Positions 25,683 through 33,796 of a DNA stretch of 64,000 bases are shown here, piece by piece. The notes under the pieces are model-generated. The model was not told the DNA's origin and did not search any database. It saw only the letters and a program-made list of their open reading frames with translations. The stretch comes from Achromobacter spanius. GTDB lineage: Bacteria > Pseudomonadota > Gammaproteobacteria > Burkholderiales > Burkholderiaceae_B. A program made the position numbers and the translations under genes. Within the stretch, counting starts at the first letter, position 1. Every line of letters begins with the position of its first letter. Location: positions 3,100,001 to 3,164,000 of the forward strand of contig NZ_CP121261.1 of NCBI RefSeq assembly GCF_029637605.1, given 5' to 3'.

Positions 25683-26456
25683 ATGGACTTGCAGCTAGGC
25701 GGAAAGCGCGTGCTGATCACGGGTGCGTCCAAAGGCATCGGCCTGGCCTGCGCCGTCGCCTTTGCGCGCGAGGGTGCCGACCCGATTCTGGTGGCGCGCG
25801 ATGATGCGGCGTTGCATCACGCCACGTCCGCCATCCGCGAACAAAGCGGCCGCGCGGCACATGCCATCACGCTGGACCTGGCCCTGCCTGGCGCGGCGGA
25901 AAAGCTGGCCAAGGAAACCGGCCCCATCGACATACTGGTCAACAACGCGGGCGCGGTGCCCGGCGGCGCGCTGGACCAGGTGCAAGACGAACGCTGGCGC
26001 GCGGGCTGGGAATTGAAAGTGCACGGCTACATCAGCCTGGCGCGCTGCTACTACCCGCACATGCGCGAAGCGGGCGCGGGCGTCATCGCCAACATCATCG
26101 GCATGGCGGGCGCGGCGCCCCGCGCCGACTACATCTGCGGCGCGGCGGCCAATGCCTCACTGATTGCCTTTACCCGCGCGCTGGGTGGCGAAGCGCCCCG
26201 CCACGGCGTGCGCGTCTTTGGCGTCAACCCCTCGCGCACGCGGACCGACCGCGTGCTGACCCTGGCCCGGCAGCGCGCGCAGGCGCGCTGGGGCGACGAA
26301 AACCGTTGGCAGGAAACGCTGTCGGACCTGCCCTTCAACCGGCTGATGGAACCCGCCGAAGTGGCCGACATGATTGTGTTCGGCGCCTCGCCACGCGCGG
26401 GTTACCTGAGCGGCACGGTCATCGACCTGGACGGCGGCGAACAGTACGCGAAATAG
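25683..26456 (+). CDS. SDR family protein lacking the catalytic lysine
   Basis: 257 aa from ATG 25683 (CAGGAG upstream). The cofactor motif TGASKGIG and NNAG are intact, but the active-site segment reads DYICGAAANASL, so the Tyr is kept while the residue four on, normally Lys, is Ala. This variant is known from a group of SDRs annotated as oxidoreductases of unclear activity. The C-terminal SGTVIDLDGGEQYAK is normal. It may bind cofactor with altered or absent activity. It stands alone between the MgtC-like and HAD genes. Confidence 0.85.
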   Translation: MDLQLGGKRVLITGASKGIGLACAVAFAREGADPILVARDDAALHHATSAIREQSGRAAHAITLDLALPGAAEKLAKETGPIDILVNNAGAVPGGALDQVQDERWRAGWELKVHGYISLARCYYPHMREAGAGVIANIIGMAGAAPRADYICGAAANASLIAFTRALGGEAPRHGVRVFGVNPSRTRTDRVLTLARQRAQARWGDENRWQETLSDLPFNRLMEPAEVADMIVFGASPRAGYLSGTVIDLDGGEQYAK

Positions 26457-26489
26457 TGCGGCGGCCGGCGCTTGGGCCGGCCTGGTGTA

Positions 26490-27182
26490 TCAGCGCGCGG
26501 CGGCTTGCCAGCCGGCCAGCAACGCGGGCAGTTGCGTCATGTCGGTGAACACGTGCGCCACGCCCACATTGCGCAGTGCCTCGGCGCCGCTGTGGCCGTT
26601 GGCGTCGGGGCTGTAGCCGAACACCGTGGCGCCCGCCGCTACCCCGGCGGTCGCGCCGGTGACCGTGTCTTCCACGACGGCGCAGCGCTTGGGGTCCACA
26701 CCCAGCGCTTGGGCAGCCGCCAGGTACACGTCTGGAAACGGCTTGCTGCGTGGCATCTCGTGCCCGCTGAAGACGCGGCCGTCGAAGCATTCGGCAATGC
26801 CCACCTTGGCCAATTGCAGTTCCACCTTGTGGCGGTCGGCGCCGGACGCCACGGCGATGCGGCCGTCCAGCGTGCGGTGCAAGGTGCGCACCGCGTCGGG
26901 CGCACCGGGAATTTCGAGCAGGTCGCGGTCCAGCGCGGCGTTGCGGCGCTGGCGGAATTCACCGAACCAGTCCGGCCCCAGCTTGGCGCCGGTGCGCGCT
27001 TCGATCATCTGCTGTTCGTCCTTGACGGCCTTGCCCGTGAAGATACGCATGGTTTCTTCGTGGGTGATGTCCCAACCCAACTCGTTCAGCATCTGGGTCA
27101 GCACCTGGCTGGTGATGGGTTCGGAATCAACCAGCACGCCGTCACAATCGAACAACACGGCGTCAAAGGGAAAATCAGTCAT
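26490..27182 (-). CDS. HAD-IA family phosphatase, beta-phosphoglucomutase/phosphoglycolate phosphatase-like
   Basis: 230 aa from ATG 27182, where the HAD fold starts. Motif I is DAVLFDCDGVLVDSE (nucleophile Asp), motif II the Ser in VASGADRHKV, motif III Lys in PRSKPFPDVYL and motif IV CAVVEDTVTGATAG. The four-helix cap (subclass IA) lies between motifs I and II. It is a soluble sugar-phosphate or nucleotide phosphatase or mutase; the substrate cannot be read from the sequence. It is monocistronic on the minus strand. Confidence 0.88.
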   Translation of the reverse strand: MTDFPFDAVLFDCDGVLVDSEPITSQVLTQMLNELGWDITHEETMRIFTGKAVKDEQQMIEARTGAKLGPDWFGEFRQRRNAALDRDLLEIPGAPDAVRTLHRTLDGRIAVASGADRHKVELQLAKVGIAECFDGRVFSGHEMPRSKPFPDVYLAAAQALGVDPKRCAVVEDTVTGATAGVAAGATVFGYSPDANGHSGAEALRNVGVAHVFTDMTQLPALLAGWQAAAR

Positions 27183-27365
27183 GGGGCGGGCGGATGAAGG
27201 GGGTTCATGAAGCGGGTAAGCATACTGCATGGCTCAAGGCCAACCTTGTGGCCCATTCGGGCCGCAAGCTTCGGAGTGACGCGCAAGGCAGCGCGGGCCT
27301 ATCCTGGCTGACCGAGAAGCTGATCGACCCCTAGCTGACCGACCCAGTACGCTACCCTTTCCGCC

Positions 27366-28007
27366 ATGCCTTCCTCCTTACCCGTGACGCCACACCTACC
27401 TCTGGACCACTACGACTGGCCCCTTATCGGCCGGCAGTTGGACGCCGAAGGCTGGGCGCTGCTGCCTGGCTTCTTTCCGCCAGATGCCGTGCGCCAGCTC
27501 ACACAAACGGGCAACACCGCCACGCTGGAAGCGTTGCGGCCTCTGCTGTACCGCCGCCTGCTGCCCATCGCCCGCGCCTGGGCGGACGCGCTGCAACTGG
27601 ACGCGTCGTATCCCGATGACTTTCCCGCCTGGTTGCAGCACAACCGCAACGCGGGCCAGACCCGCCCCTTGACCGCCATCCAGCGATTGACGCAGGACGG
27701 CTATCAGCCGCTTGCGCAGCATGCCGACGGGGAAGCCGTGTTTCCGTTGCAGCTTGTGGCCCTGTTGTCGGCCCCGGAGACGGCATTCACCGGCGGCGAA
27801 TTCGTCATGACCGAACAACGCCCTCGCATGCAGTCGCGGCCCATGGTGCTGCCCTTGCGCTGCGGCGATGCGGCAATCATCGCGGTATCGCACCGCCCCG
27901 TGCAGGGCGCCCAAAACGTGTATCGAGTCACCGCGCGGCAGGCGATCAGCCGGGTGCGCGCTGGCCAGCGCGTGGGGTTGGAACTGTTGCTGCACGACGG
28001 ACGGTGA
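27366..28007 (+). CDS. 2OG-Fe(II) oxygenase, paralogue of the alkB-linked enzyme
   Basis: The 213-aa protein shares the full core with the 20747 protein: HAD iron ligands in QHADGEAVFPLQLVALLS, FTGGEFVMTEQRPR, a VLPLRCGDAAII strand, and the late AGQRVGLELLLHDG segment (2OG-Arg). The distal iron ligand is less clear: the segment corresponding to MRHGVS reads TARQAISRV, so the usual His is replaced by Gln. Activity may therefore differ. No partner gene; it converges with the Bug protein gene, 13 bp apart. Confidence 0.78.
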   Translation: MPSSLPVTPHLPLDHYDWPLIGRQLDAEGWALLPGFFPPDAVRQLTQTGNTATLEALRPLLYRRLLPIARAWADALQLDASYPDDFPAWLQHNRNAGQTRPLTAIQRLTQDGYQPLAQHADGEAVFPLQLVALLSAPETAFTGGEFVMTEQRPRMQSRPMVLPLRCGDAAIIAVSHRPVQGAQNVYRVTARQAISRVRAGQRVGLELLLHDGR

Positions 28008-28020
28008 TGGCGCAAGCGGC

Positions 28021-29007
28021 TCAGTTTTCCGCCGTGATGTGGCCGTCCGCAACCACCTTTGCATACACCGCCGTCTGCGCCTTGATGAAGGCGCGGAATT
28101 CATCTTGGCTCATCGGCTGCACTTCACCGCCCAAGTCGCGGATGCTGGCCACGAATTTCTCGTCGCGCAGGGCGTTGCCGATGGCGCTGGCCAGCTTCTG
28201 CTGCGTTTCGGGCGGCGTGCCGGCCGCCACGAACACGCCAAACCAGTTCTCCAGCGCATAGTCTTTCAAAGGCGCGTATTCGGCCACGGCCGGGATGTCG
28301 GGTGCAAACGACGCACGCTTGGCCGACGTCACCGCCAGCGGCTTCACCTTGCCGCTCTTGATGAAGGGCAAGGCGCCGGCCAGGCTGACGAAGGTGAGGT
28401 CCACGTTGCCCGAGGCCACGTCTACCAATTGCGCGGACGCGCCCTTGTAAGGCACGTGAACCATCTTGATGCCCGCCAGCGACTGCAGCAACTCGCCGTT
28501 CAGATGCTGCGGGTTACCCACGCCGCTGGTGGCGTAGGTAAGTTTGCCGGGATGCGCGCGGCCATAAGCCACCAGTTGCTCCACATTGGCCACCGGCAAC
28601 GCCGGGGTGGCGAGCAGCACATTCGGCACCCTCGCAATCAAGGCGATCGGCACCAGATCCTTCTCTGGCTGGTATTGCATCTTGCTTTTGAACACCAGCG
28701 GGTTGATGGCGGTTTCGCCCGCCGATCCCAGCAGCAAGGTCGTGCCATCCGGCGCCGAGCGCACCACCGCCTGCGCGCCCAGCATGCCGCTGGCGCCCGG
28801 CTTGTTTTCCACCACCACACCCTGCGGCATGTCGCCGCGCAGCCGTTCGGCCAACAAGCGCCCCATGCCATCCACGCCGCCGCCCGCGGCAAAGGGCACG
28901 ATCAGGGTGATGGGTCGGCCGGCGTCGGCCGCGTGGGCGGTGCTGAAGGGCGCGGCCAAGGTCAGCGCCAAGGTCAGGGCAGCGCTAAGAAGTCGAGGGT
29001 GGGGCAT
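28021..29007 (-). CDS. Bug family tripartite tricarboxylate transporter substrate-binding protein
   Basis: 328 aa from ATG 29007 (AGGAGA 6 nt upstream). The signal peptide is cleaved after AHA; the mature start is ADAGRPITLIVPFAAGGGVDGMGRLLAERL, the Bug/TctC hallmark. Bug proteins bind small carboxylates in the periplasm and deliver them to TctAB permeases or act as sensors; no tctAB genes are nearby. It is divergent from the aconitase gene across 88 bp that hold a candidate GntR operator, so a tri- or dicarboxylate related to the aconitase substrate is a reasonable ligand guess. Confidence 0.92.
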   Translation of the reverse strand: MPHPRLLSAALTLALTLAAPFSTAHAADAGRPITLIVPFAAGGGVDGMGRLLAERLRGDMPQGVVVENKPGASGMLGAQAVVRSAPDGTTLLLGSAGETAINPLVFKSKMQYQPEKDLVPIALIARVPNVLLATPALPVANVEQLVAYGRAHPGKLTYATSGVGNPQHLNGELLQSLAGIKMVHVPYKGASAQLVDVASGNVDLTFVSLAGALPFIKSGKVKPLAVTSAKRASFAPDIPAVAEYAPLKDYALENWFGVFVAAGTPPETQQKLASAIGNALRDEKFVASIRDLGGEVQPMSQDEFRAFIKAQTAVYAKVVADGHITAEN

Positions 29008-29058
29008 GGTTTGTCTCCTGAGGTGGCCTGTTCGTATGGCGGCCGGGTTTTTACTTAA

Positions 29059-29084
29059 TTGCATTTTATATGTGCAATATGCAA
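29059..29084. promoter_or_regulatory. Candidate GntR operator between Bug and aconitase genes
   Basis: An AT-rich island with inverted arms TTGCAT (29059-29064) and ATGCAA (29079-29084), and inner TGTGCAAT elements, 12-37 bp upstream of the aconitase start. It is central in the divergent promoter region, so a bound GntR regulator could control both directions. Confidence 0.5.
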
Positions 29085-29095
29085 AACTTGCAGCT

Positions 29096-31735
29096 ATGGA
29101 AAACACCAATCCCCCGTTGCGCCACGTCCGCTTCACGCTGAACGGGGTCGCCCATACCTGCCTAGACCTGCCCGCGATGTTCGGCGCGGACTACTTTCGC
29201 CTGCCCGTCGTACTGCGCCTGCTGTTGGAAAACGCCTTGCGCAACATGCAAGGCGACGAGCGCGACGCCGCCATATCCGCGCTGTTGCGCTGGCTGGACC
29301 ATGGCACCAGCGACGCCGAGATCGCGTTTCAACCGGGCCGCGTGCTGATGCACGACACCACCAGCACCCCCGCCTTGGTGGACATTGCCGCCATGCGCGA
29401 CGCGCTGGCCGAGGCCGGCCGCGACCCCGCCGTGCTGAACCCCGTGCTGCCCGTGGACGTCTCGGTAGACCATTCGCTGGCGGTCGAGGCCTATGCGCAA
29501 GCCGACGCCGCCGCGCTGAACCTGAACCTGGAACTGCGCCGCAACGCCGAGCGCTACCGCTTCCTGCGTTGGGCCTCCAAGGCGCTGTCCAACGTGCGCA
29601 TCCACCCGCCGGGCACCGGCATCATGCACACCATCAACCTGGAACAACTGGCCACCGTGGTCTGCCTGGGCGCCGACGGCGCACTGTTCCCCGACATGAT
29701 GATCGGCACCGACAGCCACACGCCCATGATCAACGGCATCGGCGTGCTGGGCTGGGGCGTGGGCGGGCTGGAAGCACAGACCGTGATGTTCGGCATGCCT
29801 ACCCTGTTGCGCATACCGGATGTGATCGGCGTGCGCCTTACCGGCGCGCTAGCCCCGGGCGTGACGGCCACCGACCTGGCGCTGACCGTCACGCAACGCT
29901 TGCGCGCCATCGGCGTATCAGGCGAATTCGTGGAGTTCTTTGGCCCCGGCGTCAGCACGCTGTCGGCCGGCAGCCGTTGCGTGGTCGCCAACATGGCGCC
30001 CGAATACGGCGCCACCACCGGCTACTTTCCCATCGACGGCGCCACGCTGGACTACCTGCGCCAAACGGGTCGCAGCCAGGCGCACATCGCGCGCGTGGCC
30101 GCCTATGCCGAACACGCCGGCATCGCGTTCGACCCGCAAGCCGCGCCCCGCTACACCCGCGTGGTCGAAATCGCCCTGGACCAGGTCGGCATGCACGTGG
30201 CTGGCCCCAAGCGGCCGCAAGACCTGCACCCCTACGGGCAGACCAGAGCGATTCTGTCTGCGCTGAGCTTCCAGCCGGCCGCGCCCGCGCAAGGCGGCCT
30301 GCCGCGCTACCCCGTCGCCATCGCGGCCATCACCAGTTGCACCAACACGTCGGACCCGCGCCTGCTGATGGCGGCCGGGCTGCTGGCCCGCAAGGCGCGC
30401 CAGGCCGGGTTGCGCGTGCCCGCCTGGGTCAAGACATCGCTAGGCCCGGGCTCGCCCGCCGCCGCCGACTACCTGGCGCGCGCCGGTTTGCTGGACGACC
30501 TGGCGGCGGTGGGCTTTGACATCGTGGGCTATGGCTGCACCACCTGTATCGGTAATTCCGGCGCCCTGCCCGGCGCGGTGCGCGACGCCATGGCAACCGG
30601 TGCGGTCCATCCGGTGGCCGTGCTGTCGGGCAATCGCAACTTCACCGGCCGCATCCATCCCGACCTGGACCTGGGCTTTCTGATGTCGCCACCGCTGGTC
30701 ATCGCCTTTGCGCTCGCGGGCGACGCCGAGCGCGACTTGAGCCAGGAGCCCGTGCAGACCACGGCCAACGGCCGCGCCGTTCACCTGCACGACCTGTGGC
30801 CGGATGAGGCCGAGATCGACGCCGCGCTGGCGCAAGGCCTGCGGCCGGACGACTACCGCGCCGCCTTCAAGATCGCCAGCGCCAACCCGGCGTGGCAGGC
30901 CTTGCAATCGCCGGACAGCCCGCGCTTTCCGTGGGACCCCGCGTCTACCGCGCTGCGGCGTCCGCCCTTTGCATCGGTGGACGAAGCCGGCCAACTGGGC
31001 CGGTACATTGCCCACCCGCTGCTGGTGTTGGGCGACGACGTCACCACCGACCACCTGTCGCCCGCCAGCGCCATTCCGCCCGACAGCCTGATTGCCGACT
31101 TTCTCGTGGCGCGTGGCGACGACCGCAACGACCTGAACGTATTCGCGTCCCGCCGGGGCAATTGGGAAGTAATGATGCGGGCCGCGTTCTACAGCAGGAG
31201 CCTGGTGAACCGGCTGTGCCCCGACGCGCCCGCGGGCCACACGCGGCATGCGCCCAGCGGCCGCGTGGAGCCCATCTGGGAAGCCGCCGCGCAGTACCGT
31301 CAGGACCAGCAGCCGGTGGTGCTGCTGGCCGGTGCGCGCTTTGGCACCGGGTCTTCGCGCGACTGGGCCGCCAAGGGCCAGCGGCTGCTGGGCATCCGCG
31401 CGGTGCTGGCGGTGAGCGTTGAACGTATCCACCGTTCGAATTTGATCGGCATGGGCATCCTGCCGCTGCGCCTGCCTGACGGCGTCACGCCCGACACGCT
31501 GGCCGTGCAATCCGGTGACCGCATTGAAATCGACGCACCGGCTGATGCGCTGGCGCCACGGATCCCGGTGCCAGTACGCATTCTGCGGGCCGACGGCACA
31601 GTGGACGCGTTGTGGGCCACGGCCGCCGTGGAAACGCAGTTGGAGGTGCGCCTGTTGCGGATGGGCGGCGTCATTCCCGCTATCCTGTCGGATATTCTTC
31701 GGCCAGCCACGACCCCGACAGCCACGCCCCCATGA
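29096..31735 (+). CDS. acnA: Aconitate hydratase, AcnA family
   Basis: 879 aa from ATG 29096; a longer in-frame start is rejected because it overlaps the Bug gene and lacks similarity. Aconitase signatures are present: TDSHTPMINGIGVLGWGVGGLEA, the 4Fe-4S cysteines in AAITSCTNTSDP and GYGCTTCIGNSG, and the swivel-domain active site GARFGTGSSRDWAAKG. It interconverts citrate, cis-aconitate and isocitrate, or a related tricarboxylate. Sitting with a GntR regulator and a lactonase rather than TCA genes, it may be a specialised paralogue. Its stop overlaps the GntR start (ATGA). Confidence 0.92.
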   Translation: MENTNPPLRHVRFTLNGVAHTCLDLPAMFGADYFRLPVVLRLLLENALRNMQGDERDAAISALLRWLDHGTSDAEIAFQPGRVLMHDTTSTPALVDIAAMRDALAEAGRDPAVLNPVLPVDVSVDHSLAVEAYAQADAAALNLNLELRRNAERYRFLRWASKALSNVRIHPPGTGIMHTINLEQLATVVCLGADGALFPDMMIGTDSHTPMINGIGVLGWGVGGLEAQTVMFGMPTLLRIPDVIGVRLTGALAPGVTATDLALTVTQRLRAIGVSGEFVEFFGPGVSTLSAGSRCVVANMAPEYGATTGYFPIDGATLDYLRQTGRSQAHIARVAAYAEHAGIAFDPQAAPRYTRVVEIALDQVGMHVAGPKRPQDLHPYGQTRAILSALSFQPAAPAQGGLPRYPVAIAAITSCTNTSDPRLLMAAGLLARKARQAGLRVPAWVKTSLGPGSPAAADYLARAGLLDDLAAVGFDIVGYGCTTCIGNSGALPGAVRDAMATGAVHPVAVLSGNRNFTGRIHPDLDLGFLMSPPLVIAFALAGDAERDLSQEPVQTTANGRAVHLHDLWPDEAEIDAALAQGLRPDDYRAAFKIASANPAWQALQSPDSPRFPWDPASTALRRPPFASVDEAGQLGRYIAHPLLVLGDDVTTDHLSPASAIPPDSLIADFLVARGDDRNDLNVFASRRGNWEVMMRAAFYSRSLVNRLCPDAPAGHTRHAPSGRVEPIWEAAAQYRQDQQPVVLLAGARFGTGSSRDWAAKGQRLLGIRAVLAVSVERIHRSNLIGMGILPLRLPDGVTPDTLAVQSGDRIEIDAPADALAPRIPVPVRILRADGTVDALWATAAVETQLEVRLLRMGGVIPAILSDILRPATTPTATPP

Positions 31736-32643
31736 GCGCGCAAACCAATACCGTTACCAAAATCCTGGAATTGATCCGGCAAGACCGCCTGCCCGGCGGC
31801 GCCCACTTGACCGCACAAAAGCTGGCCGACCGGCTGCGCCTGTCGCGCTCGCCGGTCAACGATGCGCTGGGCGTGCTGGAGCAGCACGGCATCGTGGCGC
31901 GCAAGCCCAACCGTGGCTACTTCCTGCAGCAGGACTTCGACGCCCTGCCCGACGCCCCCGCCGACCTGGCCGAACTGGCGCCGCCTTCGGCCGATGACAT
32001 CGTCACGCAAAGCTACTTCAAGCTGGCCGACGAGCTGCTGCGCGGCCAACTGCCCATGCAATGCAGCGAAGCGCAATTGCGTGTGCGCTATGCGCTGACC
32101 AATGCGCAGACGCAGGCGTTGCTGGCGCGCGTATCGCAGGAAGGTTGGGCGCAGCGCCGGCCCGGGTACGGCTGGGAATTTTCGTCCATGATGACGACGC
32201 CTGACAGCCTCTTGCAGTCGTACCGCCTGCGTCTGGCGCTGGAGCCGGCCGCCCTGCTGGAACCCAAATTCCGCATCGAGAAAAGCGTGATCGAACGCTG
32301 CCGCGCCGCTGAACGGCATCTGCTGGATGGCGGTATCGAAACCGACACGGCCGACCAATTGCACGAGCGTGGCGTACGTTTTCATGAGTCGCTGGTGGAA
32401 GCGTCCGGCAACCCGTTTTTCATCGACACGATCAAGCGCGTCAACCGCGTGCGCCGGTTGCTGTCGTACCGCTCCATGCAGGACCGCAGCCGCTATCAGC
32501 AGCATTGCGATCAGCATCTGGCCATTCTTGATTTGCTGGAACGTGAACGCAACGACGAGGCCGCGGCCGCCTTGTCCAGCCATTTGCGCAGCACGCTGGA
32601 CAACCTGGCACGCATCAGCGGCATCCTGGTGTCCCCGGCCTGA
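31732..32643 (+). CDS. GntR family transcriptional regulator, FCD type
   Basis: 303 aa, larger than usual for FadR-like GntR proteins. The winged HTH (TKILELIRQDRLPGGAHLTAQKLADRLRLSRSPVNDALGVLEQHGIVARKPNRGYFL) occupies about residues 8-65, followed by a second helical wing-like region and a C-terminal FCD domain (HERGVRFHESLVEASGNPFFIDTI). FCD regulators sense carboxylates such as lactate, gluconate or citrate. It overlaps the aconitase stop by 4 nt, so translation is coupled, and it probably controls the acn unit and the divergent Bug gene. Confidence 0.88.
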   Translation: MSAQTNTVTKILELIRQDRLPGGAHLTAQKLADRLRLSRSPVNDALGVLEQHGIVARKPNRGYFLQQDFDALPDAPADLAELAPPSADDIVTQSYFKLADELLRGQLPMQCSEAQLRVRYALTNAQTQALLARVSQEGWAQRRPGYGWEFSSMMTTPDSLLQSYRLRLALEPAALLEPKFRIEKSVIERCRAAERHLLDGGIETDTADQLHERGVRFHESLVEASGNPFFIDTIKRVNRVRRLLSYRSMQDRSRYQQHCDQHLAILDLLERERNDEAAAALSSHLRSTLDNLARISGILVSPA

Positions 32644-32670
32644 AACGCGAAGATTTTCAAAGGCAAGCCC

Positions 32671-33726
32671 ATGCACGTCTATATCGGCTCTCGCACCACA
32701 CGTGAACGCAATGCGCGCGGCGACGGCATCAGCGTCTACACCTACGCCGCGGACACCGGCGCGCTGACGCTCACGCAGGTGGTCGGCGGCTTGGTCAATC
32801 CGTCGTATCTGCTGCCGCATCCGGCGCTGCCCGTGCTGTACACCGTGCACGGCGACAGCCAGGAAGTCAGCGCGCTGCACCGCGATCCGCAAAGCGGCGC
32901 GCTTACCCCCTGGCATCAACAACCGTGCCAGGGCCGCAACCCGGTGCATCTGGCCCTGGGTCCGTCCGGGAACTTTCTGATGGTGTCGAACCATTTGAGC
33001 GGCGCCTTGGCTGTGCTGCCCGTGGCGCACGACGGCGCGCTTGGCGCCGTTACGCAAACCGTTTCCATGCCGGGCGAACCTGGCCCGCACCGCAAAGAGC
33101 AGCCGTTCGCCAAACCGCACTACAACGTGGTGGACCCCACCGGACGCTACGTGGCGGTGCCCGACAAGGGGCTGGACCGCGTGTTCCTCTTTGCGCTGGA
33201 CGAGCACGGCATCGGCGCGCAGCCGCACAGCGTGGCAAGCAGCCGCGAAGGCGCCGGCCCGCGCCATGCGGTGTTCCACCCCACCGGCCGCTGGCTGTAT
33301 GGGGTGAACGAACTGGACAACACCGTGGCCGCCTACACGCTTGCGGCCGGCGCGTTACAGCCCTTCCAGGTGCTGCCCACGCTGCCGGACACCTACACCG
33401 GCAACAGCCGCGCGGCCGGCATCGCCCTGGACACGCACGGCCGTCACCTGTACGTGTCGAACCGGGGCGACGACAGCATCGCCGTGTTTCGCGCGGACCC
33501 GGCCAATGGCCGCCTGGCGCTGGTGCAGCACGTGCCGTCGGGCGGCAAGACGCCACGCTTTTTCACGCTGTCGCCCGACGGCCGCTTCCTGTTCGCCTTG
33601 AACGAAGACAGCGACACGCTGGTGCGTTTTCGGGTCGATGCGCAAGACGGCACGCTGACGCGCGACGGTCACGAACTTCGCATCGGCAGCCCGGTGTGCA
33701 TGGTGTTTGCCCGCCCGCAGGCCTGA
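32671..33726 (+). CDS. Lactonase family protein, 6-phosphogluconolactonase-like beta-propeller
   Basis: The 351-aa protein is a seven-bladed beta-propeller of the Pgl/YbhE type (PF10282): YIGSRTTRERNARGDGISVYTYAADTGALT at the start, HNV-like KPHYNVVDPTGRYVAVPDKGLDRVFLF centrally, and RFFTLSPDGRFLFALNEDSDTLVRF near the end. It hydrolyses 6-phosphogluconolactone or a related aldonolactone. AAAGG precedes the ATG and the gene lies 27 bp after the GntR gene, so it is probably the third gene of the acn operon. This points to a sugar-acid or muconate-like lactone as substrate, by inference only. Confidence 0.85.
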   Translation: MHVYIGSRTTRERNARGDGISVYTYAADTGALTLTQVVGGLVNPSYLLPHPALPVLYTVHGDSQEVSALHRDPQSGALTPWHQQPCQGRNPVHLALGPSGNFLMVSNHLSGALAVLPVAHDGALGAVTQTVSMPGEPGPHRKEQPFAKPHYNVVDPTGRYVAVPDKGLDRVFLFALDEHGIGAQPHSVASSREGAGPRHAVFHPTGRWLYGVNELDNTVAAYTLAAGALQPFQVLPTLPDTYTGNSRAAGIALDTHGRHLYVSNRGDDSIAVFRADPANGRLALVQHVPSGGKTPRFFTLSPDGRFLFALNEDSDTLVRFRVDAQDGTLTRDGHELRIGSPVCMVFARPQA

Positions 33727-33796
33727 TGCCGCGCGGCGGGCCTGGCGTTTGCGGATATGAAGTTCGTGGCTCCGGGGTTTGTGACTCCAGCTCCCG

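Noticed and set aside
28586..29095. Extended in-frame N-terminus of the aconitase gene
   Set aside because: It would overlap the Bug gene antisense and has no aconitase similarity; ATG 29096 starts the known fold.
31300..33279. 659-codon open frame on the minus strand, antisense to acnA, GntR and lactonase genes
   Set aside because: It has low-complexity Arg/Gln/His/Val composition typical of antisense frames in high-GC genes and crosses three well-supported genes.
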